Positions 23,652 through 32,305 of a stretch of 64,000 bases of DNA are shown piece by piece; the stretch's first letter is position 1, and every line of letters begins with the position of its first letter. The notes beneath the pieces were generated by a model. The model was not told where the DNA came from. It searched no databases and worked only from the letters and a program-made list of their open reading frames with translations. Location: positions 10,266,539-10,330,538 of the forward strand of contig NC_087070.1 of the NCBI RefSeq assembly GCF_963678635.1. Reading direction: 5' to 3'. The DNA comes from Symsagittifera roscoffensis. Taxonomy: Eukaryota; Xenacoelomorpha; Acoela; Convolutidae. The position numbers and the translations under genes are program-made.

Positions 23652-25998
23652 AGGAGTTCAGTTTCATTTTTAAGCTCGCTGATTTTGAAATATTTCTTTT
23701 AATTAAAAATAAGCAGCCTATTGCTTTTTGGGCTCTTATTTTTGCGTGTGCTGACCAGTTTAGGTTGTTGGTTATTTGTATACCAAGGTCTTTTTCTGAA
23801 CAGGTTTTTTCAGGTATATGGTCACCGAGATACATGTTTAGGTCAAGTTGGGGGTCTTTGAATATTATATTGTGACATTTTTTCAAATTAAGACTCATGG
23901 AATTATCTTTGCACCATAAGTTGATCGTGATTAGGTCATGTTGGAGCAGGGAAGGGTTCGTTGCAACAATTTTATAATCGTCTGCGTAACCATAGCACGA
24001 GTTGGTGAGTGATGACGGTAAATCGTTGATGAATGTAATGAAGAATACTGGCCCTAACAGTGAGCCTTGAGGTACGCCGCTACTAACTTCAAGATGGCTG
24101 GATACTGCCGCACCTATTCGTACTTGCTGTTTTCTGTTGGTTAAGTAGTTTGCTATTAGTTTAAGTGCGTTTCCTGATATGCGAAATTTATTGAGTTTAT
24201 ATATGCACAAGTCGTGAGGAACTTTGTCGAAAGCCTTTTCGAAGTCTGAGTATATTGCCTGTAGAGACTTGATATTAGGGTTATCAAAGTCATCATAGAT
24301 TTTGTCGAGGAATTGGAGCATTTGCAGAGTTGTCGATCGTTTAGGACAGAAGCCAAATTGGCTGTCATGGATTTGTGAGAAGATCTTTGGTGAGATTTTA
24401 AGGAAGATCAGTTTCTCTAAGACTTTGGATACTGCAGTTAGCAGGCTGATGGGCCTGTAGTTTGTGACTGATTGCTTGTTTCCATTTTTAAAAGTTGGGA
24501 TGATTTGGCCAAGTTTCCAGATCGTTGGAAATGTTGCTTTGTTGGTGATGGTGTTATAAATCAGTTTTAGAGATGAAGTTATGCTATCTGCTAAATTGGT
24601 TAGGACTGTGTTACCGAGTCTATCTGGTCCTCTTGCTTTTTGGAGGTTTAATGTTTTAAGGATGTCGTATATCTCATTTTCAGAGAAATTGAAGCATTTG
24701 ATTGAGCCAGGTAATTCAGCTATTGGTAAAATGTTTTCATTCTGTTTAATGTTAAAAACGCTTACGAAGTAATTGTTTAGAAAATTAGCTTTACCGTGCT
24801 CTGTTGATTCGGTTTTTTCATTCCAGTACATTGTTTTTGGAGTACTTGAGTTTTTTCGTATGCTTTTAAAGTATTTTTGGAGCTTTGAGAAATTTCTGCC
24901 CTTGAAAGTTGATTCTTCGAAATTTTTCTGATCTAATTCGGATAAATGATCTACAAGGTTTTTAAGTCTTTCAAGATTGCGGTTATTAGTATGAGTATTT
25001 TTAAAGGCTACTTTTTTTGATGCTGTGTTGAGTCTTTTGATAATATTGGAGGTTTCAGGTGTGATCCAAGGTGCTAGGTTCATACGGTGTTTGGTCTGTT
25101 TTTTCATGTGTTTTTCTAGTGCTATATATAGCCAGAGGTACCATGAGTTGATTAAGTGGTCAATGTTAGAGTAGCAGTACGGTTGAAATGGGTGTTCCAA
25201 AATGTATTTGTTTAAAGTAATCCAATCGACGTTGTTTAATGAGAAGACACCAAAGTCCAGAAAGTCGGATCCGTGTTGTATGGGAGTGGCTTTTTCGTCA
25301 TTGTGTCTAAGAGATGATATCGTGATTAGAAAAGGGTTGTGGTCTGATAATTCTCTTTCTTGGTGTGAGAAGTGTTTTTTCATATGGTTGTCTATCGTGC
25401 TGTTTAAAATAATGTCGGGGTTGTTGCAAAAGACAATATCTAATTGGTCATGAGGGGGTTCGATAAACTGTTGAAAGTTCATATCAGTAAAAGTCTGCAG
25501 TACTAATTGTTCGTGTTTTTGGGTTGATTGCAAGGTTTGCCAATGCGTATTAGCGAAGTTGATGTCACCAACCAATAAAATATTTGGGCATTGAAATTCA
25601 TTTGAGTAGTCAGTTAGCATATTCAATAGTTTGTTGAAGTCATCTGTGGATAGCTTATATTTGCTTTCGTTCGGGGCACTGTAGATACAGCATAGGATGA
25701 GAGGTGTCGGAGTGTTAAGGAGGAGTCCAACGCAGTCCGTAGTGTGTATTTCAAGTTTTCTGAAAGCTAGGGATTGCTTAACAGCAATAAGCACGCCCCC
25801 GTGTTTCGATTTTGTTGAGTTGGTAGGTCTATCACATCTAGTTATTATGTGTGCAGGCAGAAAAAGCGCGTTGTCAGGGATATTTTCAGTTAACCAAGTT
25901 TCGCTTAAGCAAATGATGTCATAATCGTTCGATAGTATTATATTGCTAAGTTTCATACGTCTATTTATATCCAGTATACTTCGTGTATTGAATGACAT
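23647..25998 (-). CDS. LINE ORF2: AP endonuclease and reverse transcriptase (5' part)
   Basis: This 783-aa open frame comprises an APE-like endonuclease (about 1-225; LSETWL, the GGVLIAV block, GDINFANTHW and a late SDHNPF with the catalytic Asp-His) and a reverse transcriptase. RT motifs are YRPISLL, DFEKAFDKV (motif A, about 583), GVPQGSLLGP (motif B) and YADD (about 671-674). The catalytic residues look intact. Past 23998 the frame enters the first copy of the 346-bp duplication and then the foreign insert, where it stops. The true C-terminus is at 21886-22779. Confidence 0.85.
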   Translation of the reverse strand: MSFNTRSILDINRRMKLSNIILSNDYDIICLSETWLTENIPDNALFLPAHIITRCDRPTNSTKSKHGGVLIAVKQSLAFRKLEIHTTDCVGLLLNTPTPLILCCIYSAPNESKYKLSTDDFNKLLNMLTDYSNEFQCPNILLVGDINFANTHWQTLQSTQKHEQLVLQTFTDMNFQQFIEPPHDQLDIVFCNNPDIILNSTIDNHMKKHFSHQERELSDHNPFLITISSLRHNDEKATPIQHGSDFLDFGVFSLNNVDWITLNKYILEHPFQPYCYSNIDHLINSWYLWLYIALEKHMKKQTKHRMNLAPWITPETSNIIKRLNTASKKVAFKNTHTNNRNLERLKNLVDHLSELDQKNFEESTFKGRNFSKLQKYFKSIRKNSSTPKTMYWNEKTESTEHGKANFLNNYFVSVFNIKQNENILPIAELPGSIKCFNFSENEIYDILKTLNLQKARGPDRLGNTVLTNLADSITSSLKLIYNTITNKATFPTIWKLGQIIPTFKNGNKQSVTNYRPISLLTAVSKVLEKLIFLKISPKIFSQIHDSQFGFCPKRSTTLQMLQFLDKIYDDFDNPNIKSLQAIYSDFEKAFDKVPHDLCIYKLNKFRISGNALKLIANYLTNRKQQVRIGAAVSSHLEVSSGVPQGSLLGPVFFITFINDLPSSLTNSCYGYADDYKIVATNPSLLQHDLITINLWCKDNSMSLNLKKCHNIIFKDPQLDLNMYLGDHIPEKTCSEKDLGIQITNNLNWSAHAKIRAQKAIGCLFLIKRNISKSASLKMKLNSL

Positions 25999-26016
25999 AA
26001 CATTCAGCGATTCTAG

Positions 26017-26892
26017 TCAGTTGTCATTTTTAGTCTGAATTGTGCTGTTTGCCTCCGGTTTAATTGTAACTTTTGTCCAGGTGTCGTCTACTTTTTCATG
26101 CAGTTCTAGGTTTCTGATTCGAAGATTTTTGGGGTTTTTTCCACTGCTGATGAGATTTCTACGTTCTCTCAGGATGGCGTTTTCCAGTTTCATTTCTTCG
26201 ACTGAGAGTTCCTTACTTATGAAGACATTTTTGTCATAATTTTTGAGGGCCGGTGTTGATGATAGTATCAAGTCTATTTCTCTTGGACAGGTTACTCGTA
26301 CCAGTATAGTTCTGTGGTTTGCTCGTTCTTCGCTGAACTTTCCCACACGCTTGAGATCAGTGATATTGCATTCGAGGTTTAAGAATTTCATGATTTTATT
26401 TACCTCATCATAGTCATGGTCAAGTCTTTTTCTTCCATCTCTTTCCTTGATCTCGGGGACCCCTCTTATTCTCAATCCTTTGCTCAGGGGTTTGATTATG
26501 TTTTGCGCCGCTACTTGTGACCAGGTTTTACCCTGTTCTGCTATTGGCAGGCTTTGGATGGGATCTTTAATATTTTCCACTTTTGTCGAGACTTCGGCTA
26601 CTACTTTACTTAGTTTTGAAATTTCTTCTTCAATTTTTTTGATGTTTTCACTTTTGTCATGTGATGCTGTGCTTCTGATTACTTGATCTCTTTTTCCGTT
26701 GGACAAACAGGTATTGCATATCAGTAGTGCGTTGTTACCAAGTTCCAGTATTCCATTGAGTGCAACGGTCGAGAGGCCAGTGCAGACAACTTCAAGGTGC
26801 ATAGAGCAATTACAGGTGATGCAATTGTATATTGGGTCATTTTCGTTTATGGGTTTCTTGCATGTTTTGCAAGGTTTTTTGTCCTTTGACAT
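26017..26892 (-). CDS. LINE ORF1: PHD finger, coiled coil, nucleic-acid-binding domain
   Basis: This 291-aa ORF starts with ATG. The N-terminus is a PHD-like finger (CKTC, CITCNC, CICNTC pattern, residues about 7-62). A heptad-rich segment (about 78-110) follows that probably trimerises. Next comes an RRM-like or L1-ORF1-like region (LRIRGVPEIKERDG, then HRTILVRV) typical of LINE chaperone proteins. It would bind the element RNA and package ORF2 protein. It ends 18 bp before the ORF2 ATG, in the same frame, which suits reinitiation or readthrough expression of ORF2. Confidence 0.75.
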   Translation of the reverse strand: MSKDKKPCKTCKKPINENDPIYNCITCNCSMHLEVVCTGLSTVALNGILELGNNALLICNTCLSNGKRDQVIRSTASHDKSENIKKIEEEISKLSKVVAEVSTKVENIKDPIQSLPIAEQGKTWSQVAAQNIIKPLSKGLRIRGVPEIKERDGRKRLDHDYDEVNKIMKFLNLECNITDLKRVGKFSEERANHRTILVRVTCPREIDLILSSTPALKNYDKNVFISKELSVEEMKLENAILRERRNLISSGKNPKNLRIRNLELHEKVDDTWTKVTIKPEANSTIQTKNDN

Positions 26893-27043
26893 TCTCAGTT
26901 TTATTTATGTTTACGTCCTCTTATCTCTGTGGAAACTGTGTTTGGGGGATGAAGGTTTAGGTAGTGTACTCGAGTCCTCAGGGTGGTACCTAAAGGGCGC
27001 CGATTGAGGACTGAAGTATCAGTGTTAGGTATCAATAGAAAAT

Positions 27044-27637
27044 TCAGTCTCTGTGAAAATGATGACACCGACAAGTGTTGTTGCCGCAGTGGTATATATT
27101 CGAGTAGCCCTCGCTATCAGTTTTTACACAGAACTTCTTGTAGATGATTTTCTTTTTCAAAATCGTTTGGAGACTCGCAAGCGATGCTGTTGTTAAATGC
27201 ACTTCGTCGGAAGATAAGACAGTTTTGGTGGTTATTCCTTTCGATATACCGCGATATCGCCAGAGTTCTTTCTTTTTGCGAAGAATATCGTTTACACGTT
27301 CCGTTCGGGCTGGTCTTCCGAGTCTGGGTGGTAGAGCGATAATGAAAACTTTATTGCAACGTTCTGTCAACCGTAGGCCAATTTGGGATAATTCTTCAGC
27401 AACGTCTTCGGGTGTTCTCGTTGAGTCTTTTTTGTCTTTCGTAAACAGATCGTTCGCACCAATGAATAGAGCTATAATATCGTATTCGTTCTTGCGGGGC
27501 AAGAAGTTTAGAACATCCGCGATACCTGCACCAGGAAGGCTGAGGATATTGAAATTTGGGAAAGTTAGATTTTTCAATTGTGAGTCTCCGATCAACAAGT
27601 GTTGCGACGACGATTTCTTGAATATGTGAAATCTCAT
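27044..27637 (-). CDS. LINE SGNH/GDSL-type esterase ORF
   Basis: This 197-aa ORF starts with ATG. Block I of the SGNH hydrolase fold is LLIGDSQLKNL (nucleophile Ser in GDS, about residue 19). A Gly block (LPGAG) follows, then block III IGANDLF (Asn of GxND, about 60) and a C-terminal DEVHLT that supplies the Asp-x-x-His pair (about 143-146). This is the same fold as the esterase modules of CR1-like ORF1 proteins, whose cellular role is not settled (lipid or membrane contact has been proposed). Here it is a separate ORF 151 bp upstream of the PHD ORF rather than fused to it. The tail after the catalytic His is Cys/His-rich. Confidence 0.72.
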   Translation of the reverse strand: MRFHIFKKSSSQHLLIGDSQLKNLTFPNFNILSLPGAGIADVLNFLPRKNEYDIIALFIGANDLFTKDKKDSTRTPEDVAEELSQIGLRLTERCNKVFIIALPPRLGRPARTERVNDILRKKKELWRYRGISKGITTKTVLSSDEVHLTTASLASLQTILKKKIIYKKFCVKTDSEGYSNIYHCGNNTCRCHHFHRD

Positions 27638-27784
27638 TGGTTTTCACCCATCCACGGCTAGGAACGGACGGGACTTTTTTCGTTTCGAATAAAGTGTTCT
27701 TGTTCCTAGCTACAACTTTTCTGAAAACACACAGTTTGAACGAGGGAAGAGGAATCTATTTAATAAGTTTGCGAACGGATAAGT

Positions 27785-28718
27785 TCGTTCCCGGATAGCT
27801 GAAATTTTGGGTCTACGTAGCAATTACTTCCCTTCTGCCCCCTTACCCATTTCTTAATTGGGGAGGGGAGAGATTCGTTACTAGGTACCATAGGGGTGAA
27901 AGAGATTCTACAAACTTACTTAAAAACCTTGTTTTCATTACCCTTTCTCTACCCTTTGTTTCGGTACCCTTTCTCTACCCATCCCCCCCCACACACACAC
28001 ACACACACACACACTTAGTCCGATCATTCTTCCTTCCCATTCCCTTCCCCCTCCCAATTACTTCCTCTGACTACTCAAGTTTACCCCACCATGCCCCCAC
28101 CCCGTTTTTGGGATTTTTTGAAAAAATTTTGACCAAAAAAATTCCGTTTTTCAGCGCGTGCTCCCCTTTAAAATTAGCATATATTGAAAAATTTTAGGGT
28201 TTGTCGGCCGAAAATGGATATCATAAAACATACCAAAGAGGGACCCTTTGGTTGTTGAGGGGGTCAAATCCCTGTAGTAGTCGGACTTTTGCTACTAATT
28301 ATTTCAATGAGAGTAAAAGTATTGAGCCTTTTGTACTTTTAGCCTTTCGTACTTTTAGCCTAATTGTTGTGATAAACTTATTAAATAGATTTGTTATGTT
28401 TGATGTTTGTGCCTGTATGTGGAGCGCCCTCTGAGGGATTTTAGAGACAGGTCTGTCAAGTGGCTTTCTGTGGGGAGGTGGGAAACTGGAACTGGCTTGA
28501 GGAGTCTGGTGGTGCGCCGCTGGACCTACTGAGCTCGGGTGAGATTGTTCCTTGTTTTTAATTTTTATAATTCGATTTTAAAATTTAAATTAATTTGGTT
28601 GTCTTTTTTTTAATTTTGCTGATTTGTAAAATTCCCACTAACCGCTTATCATGGGTTAGTTCAGTCCCCTAAAGTCCAGTCAAAATCCTTTTTTTTTTTA
28701 CCTTTATGCTGCGTCAAG
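27785..28718 (+). other. Leader of the TIR-bounded RT element
   Basis: This non-coding stretch lies between the LINE insertion point and the PHD/RT gene. It contains a pyrimidine-rich segment, a (CA)n microsatellite at 27991-28016, and a GC-richer stretch at 28440-28550 that could be a promoter. No ORF is supported. Confidence 0.5.
27991..28016. repeat. (CA)n microsatellite
   Basis: An uninterrupted CA dinucleotide run follows a C8 tract, inside the leader of the TIR element. Confidence 0.9.
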
Positions 28719-29153
28719 GTGAGGAAAAACAACAAAGAATGTACAAGCAAAGATTGCTTAAAACCTTCAGGACTGATAAATTGGATTAGATGTGATTGTT
28801 GTTCTAGTTGGTATCATATCAGTTGTGTAAATATTTCTCTTAGCGACTCTAAGAAAACCCAATGGTTTCAGTGTCCTTTATGCGTTGATGTAAAATCTGT
28901 TAATAAAGCAATAATAGGTAATGATTTAGTGCAGGACAATTATGTTAATACAGCCATCTCTAATGTCCGAGTACTCAAGAGAGTACCAAAAGACTCGCGT
29001 GTTCCCTTGGCGGAAAGTCTGTCGGACAAAATACATGACATCGTCTACAAATGTAGAAGATGTTACAAAATGGCTAATTTTTTTAACGTCGTTGGAGCAA
29101 CCGAAAAGAAGTGGACGCAAACAGACCACAAGCATGAGTTCTTTGATAAATAA
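28719..29153 (+). CDS. PHD-finger N-terminal part of the TIR-element RT protein
   Basis: This 144-aa ORF contains a PHD/RING-like zinc finger at residues about 8-56: CTSKDC, then CDCC, WYHISC and CPLC, which is C4HC3 spacing. The frame breaks at 29153, but coding potential continues in an overlapping frame into the RT, so the finger is probably the N-terminus of one large protein. PHD fingers also occur in LINE ORF1 proteins; here it precedes the RT directly. The start ATG is the first in frame. Confidence 0.6.
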   Translation: MRKNNKECTSKDCLKPSGLINWIRCDCCSSWYHISCVNISLSDSKKTQWFQCPLCVDVKSVNKAIIGNDLVQDNYVNTAISNVRVLKRVPKDSRVPLAESLSDKIHDIVYKCRRCYKMANFFNVVGATEKKWTQTDHKHEFFDK

Positions 29154-29823
29154 AAAAATTTGTGCAAATGACGTGTCACTTCCAAAACCCCATCCCCAAG
29201 TTTCAAGCCCGCCTCTGAGTGACCTCGAGCAGAGAATAAAGTTAATAAGTAGTAAGCTCGATGAAGGAAATGTAAAGGGAGGAATAAGGCTTGCTGCTTC
29301 GGATGATAAAATAGCTCTTTTTCAACTGATAACTATCAAAAATTGTTGTCTAAGCACCCGCAGCGAGCCAAATTTGCAGCTCCAAATCCAGAAAAATTGG
29401 ATAGTTTTTTTCGTAACCGATTTCGACCTATACAAAGCGATAATGTCCTTTCCAAACGGATCAGCAGCAGGTCCTGATAAAATAGTTCCTCAAATTTTTA
29501 AAGATCTTGTTAGTAAGTCGAATGGCAGTGCAGGACTTAATTTTCTGAAATCGCTTACTAAGCTGATAAACCTCATTGGAGATGGCAAAATACCCGAACC
29601 ACTAAGACCGTTCTTTTTTGGCGCAAAGCTTATCGCCCTCATAAAGATAGACGGAGGGTTGAGACCGATTGCCATAGGCAACACGCTGAGACGTATCGCG
29701 TCTAAATGCGCTGGAAACAAGGCCCTCTCCGAGCGACAAAATTTTTTTCGGAAACGTACAAGTAGGATGCGGTACCAAACGAGGAGCAGAAATAGCTGCG
29801 CACTCGTTTCGAAACCTAATTGA
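29100..29823 (+). pseudogene. RT fingers region of the TIR-element protein
   Basis: This frame carries the N-terminal RT blocks: SFPNGSAAGPDKIVP (RT 0/1 region), FFGAKLIALIKIDGGLRPI and AIGNTLRRIASK. These are the blocks that precede motif A in a widespread metazoan RT family. The frame goes wrong after a T7 run at 29742-29748, where the next blocks move to another frame. It overlaps the PHD ORF frame on its left. The family name is not secure; it is not the LINE seen at 21.8-27.8 kb. Confidence 0.65.
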
Positions 29824-30343
29824 ACGCGACGACAATCCAAAATGCACTGTTCTTTTAAAACTAGATTTTAAGAATGCCTTTAACTCTTTAAACAGAGAAA
29901 CAATGCTGAATCATGTTTATTCAAATCGCCCCGAATTGTATAATTACACCCATTGCGCGTATGGTAAACCTAGTTACCTTTTTTACGGAAGCTCTGTCAT
30001 AATGTCAGAAGACGGAACTCAGCAAGGTGATCCTGAAGCCCCACCCCTTTTTGCGGAAACAATTCATACACTAGTCAAACAGTTGGAGTCGAAAATTAAC
30101 ATCTGGTATTTAGATGATGGGAATTTAGCCGACGACTATAAGGTAGTACTCCGGGACCTTATAAACATTCTGAAATCGGAACCAATTTACGGCCTGAGCT
30201 TAAACACTGAGAAGTGTGAACTTTGTTTTTTGGGACCGACTACTAGTACACAGTATAATTCAATTTTAACACAATTTCGAAAAATATGCCCCAAAATAAA
30301 AATAAAAACAAAAGAAGAACTCCTCATTTTAAATTTAAATTAA
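29750..30343 (+). pseudogene. RT palm region of the TIR-element protein
   Basis: The frame is open from 29750. It includes KLDFKNAFNSLNRETML (motif A, catalytic Asp), DGTQQGDPEAPPLFA (motif B, QGDP) and WYLDDGNLA (motif C). The catalytic box is therefore YLDD, not YADD as in most LINEs. The frame stops at 30343 after a short AT-rich interruption; the ILGSPIG block expected next lies in another frame at about 30405-30425. Confidence 0.75.
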
Positions 30344-30442
30344 GACCATTTATCCACGGGGGAAAGGACCAACACGAGAGCTGTACAGCTCATCACCGCA
30401 TCATTTTAGGATCTCCAATCGGCGAACTTTGCCAAAAAAAAA

Positions 30443-31687
30443 TTGCTCGACGAAAAAATTAAGGAGCTTGAAAAAATCTCGGATGTCATTGACAAACTAG
30501 ACGCCCATTATGGTTTTTACCTCCTGAAAAAATGCTTTAGCATGCCAAAACTCCTATATTTTTTGCGTACGAGCCCTTGTTTTTTGCAAAAAGATTTTTT
30601 GGAACGTTACAATAAATTACTAAGAAATTCGTTATGCAAGGTCACTAACGTGAAAATGGATGATAACCAATTTTTACAAGCAGTTCTCCCGGCAGCCAAA
30701 GGTGGCTTGGGCGTTTCTTCCGCTCGTCTACTCGCTTTACCCGCTTTTTTAGCCTCAGCAGTAGGAGCGAAAGATGCCTTGAGCGAAATCTTTGGTTTGG
30801 AGCATGTGGATGGAACCTATGATGATGCGCTTAAACGTTGGTTTGACCTTGGAAAAATTGAAATGGCTCCGGAAAATGAAATCCAAAAAAATTGGACGGA
30901 GCCAATTTTTGACAGCGAAATTGCAGACTTGATTTTACGACTCGAACCAACGGACGTAAAAAGGTTCAACGCGTTCCAAGATAGATTTGGCTCCCAATGG
31001 TTGAACGTCATCCCGTGCAAAAATTTAAGGTTAAAGCTGTCAAACCAACAACTCAGAATTGCGATAGGACTTCGATTAGGATCAAAAATATGCGAACGGC
31101 ATAAATGCGTGTGCGGAAAAGACGTTACCGAGGATGGTTGGCATGGTCTTTCTTGCCTCAAAAGTGCAGGGAGATTCTCTAGGCATTCAAACCTGAATTC
31201 CCTTATAAAGCAGAGTCTATCATCTACTCACATTCCGTCTGTTTTACAATCACGACACCTCTACAGGACCAATCAGAAGCGACCAGACGGTTTGACGCTC
31301 GTTCCATGGGCTGATGGTAAGCAGCTCTTGTGGGATGTAACGGTAGTAGACTCCTTAGCTCCTTGTAGGATTAATGCCGGGTCTGTTTGTAACCCTGGTA
31401 CGGCTGCAGCTGAAGCGGAAGAGCCAAAAATTGACAAGTATAAAGATCTTGTAAATGATGGATATCTTTTTCAACCGCTAGCTTTTGAAATTCAGGGCGC
31501 GGCCGGCCCCAGCACAGAAGTTTTTTTGAGCAAGCTTTGTAAGAACCTAAGCATATGCACTGAGGAACCCAGAGCAGGCAGCTTTTTAAAACAGAGAATC
31601 ACCCTGGCAATACAAATCGCGAACGCCGCTTGCGTACTCGGAACAATAAATAACAAAATAACTTTCGACAAAATTTTTTACTTGTAA
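30443..31687 (+). CDS. RT thumb and restriction-like nuclease of the TIR-element protein
   Basis: This intact 414-aa C-terminal part starts with the RT thumb and connection region (FCLQ-type helix, PAAKGGLGVSSARLLALPAF). It continues into a CCHC-like cluster (CVCGKD...WHGLSC, about 220-236) and a PD-(D/E)xK-type nuclease core: KRPDGLTLVPW, then LLWDVTVVDSLAP (about 277-300), and later KYKDL and FEIQGAAGPS. This resembles the C-terminal restriction-like endonucleases of R2/CRE-type retrotransposons. The stop lies about 356 bp before the right inverted repeat. The ATG at 30443 is internal; the protein almost certainly begins far upstream. Confidence 0.75.
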   Translation: MLDEKIKELEKISDVIDKLDAHYGFYLLKKCFSMPKLLYFLRTSPCFLQKDFLERYNKLLRNSLCKVTNVKMDDNQFLQAVLPAAKGGLGVSSARLLALPAFLASAVGAKDALSEIFGLEHVDGTYDDALKRWFDLGKIEMAPENEIQKNWTEPIFDSEIADLILRLEPTDVKRFNAFQDRFGSQWLNVIPCKNLRLKLSNQQLRIAIGLRLGSKICERHKCVCGKDVTEDGWHGLSCLKSAGRFSRHSNLNSLIKQSLSSTHIPSVLQSRHLYRTNQKRPDGLTLVPWADGKQLLWDVTVVDSLAPCRINAGSVCNPGTAAAEAEEPKIDKYKDLVNDGYLFQPLAFEIQGAAGPSTEVFLSKLCKNLSICTEEPRAGSFLKQRITLAIQIANAACVLGTINNKITFDKIFYL

Positions 31688-32042
31688 CACTTGTATACTA
31701 TATTATCTCGTGTCGAGTTGTGTGTTCTTATTGAAGAAACATAACCCGTATCGATTTTAATTGAAAAGGACTTAAACACTTGTCATCTTCTTTTATCATT
31801 ATCACTTCAATATCTAAAAAATTCGAAGGATTTTGACTGGAATACATGATGAAGGGACTCATGACTGTAACCTCGGTTACTATGATACTTTTGACCTTCT
31901 GAACCCCCTTTTTTAGACAAAGAAAAAAACCAATCAAATCTCTTAAAAATGTTCGGAATTGTTAGCTATATCAGGCTGCGCATTTTGTCCAATCAGAATG
32001 CGTCTCAAAATTTTCTGATTTAAGTTTAAAAAAGCCGCAGGT
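31688..32042. other. 3' region of the TIR element
   Basis: About 355 bp lie between the RT stop and the right inverted repeat. I see no gene and no clear poly(A) tail. The lack of an A-rich or microsatellite tail at this end argues against a simple LINE insertion. Confidence 0.5.
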
Positions 32043-32305
32043 ATTTAGTTTTTTCGGGTATCCGGGAATGCGGCTCCGTGGTTATGCACCGCTTGATTTT
32101 GATGTTTCTTCATAAATGTAAATCACAAGGTCAAATATTATCATGGTAACCGAAATTACTACAGTAGTCCTTCAAACGTTCATCCAGTGGAAGACATTCT
32201 ACACGAGGCAAAGCTCAGCTTCGCAACACTTGCGATTCAAAACACGTAAGCCGGTAAGTCAGGAACAAATCAAAAGAAATATTCGAAAAAAGCGAAAAAA
32301 ACTAA

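Larger units (their letters stand above)
21799..27780 (-). mobile_element. CR1-like LINE with esterase ORF
   Basis: This minus-strand non-LTR retrotransposon has the order SGNH esterase ORF, PHD/coiled-coil ORF1 and EN-RT ORF2. Its 3' end is a trinucleotide tail (TAA on the plus strand, about 21799-21822). The flanks share GTTCCCGGATA (about 21793-21800 and 27790-27800), a likely target duplication within the outer element. Esterase and PHD modules in ORF1 are known from the CR1/L2 group. The copy is broken only by the 22780-23651 insertion, so it is probably young. The exact 5' end is uncertain. Confidence 0.75.
21709..32098. mobile_element. TIR-bounded element encoding a reverse transcriptase, with nested LINE
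   Basis: An 8-bp direct repeat GCTTGATT lies at 21709-21716 and 32091-32098. Inside it the ends at 21717 and 32090 are imperfect inverted repeats of about 40 bp. Both begin GGTG and share, after six mismatched bases, CACGGAGCCGnATnCCCGG and then ATAnCCGAAAAA. Removing the LINE inserted at about 21799-27780 leaves a coherent element of about 4.4 kb with one gene on the plus strand (28719-31687). A 27-bp unit starting CCCGGATAGCCGAAAAATAA is tandemly repeated next to the left end. The ends look like a cut-and-paste DNA transposon, but the encoded protein is a reverse transcriptase and no transposase was recognised. Alternatively a non-autonomous DNA element was colonised by two retroelements. 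Confidence 0.65.
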
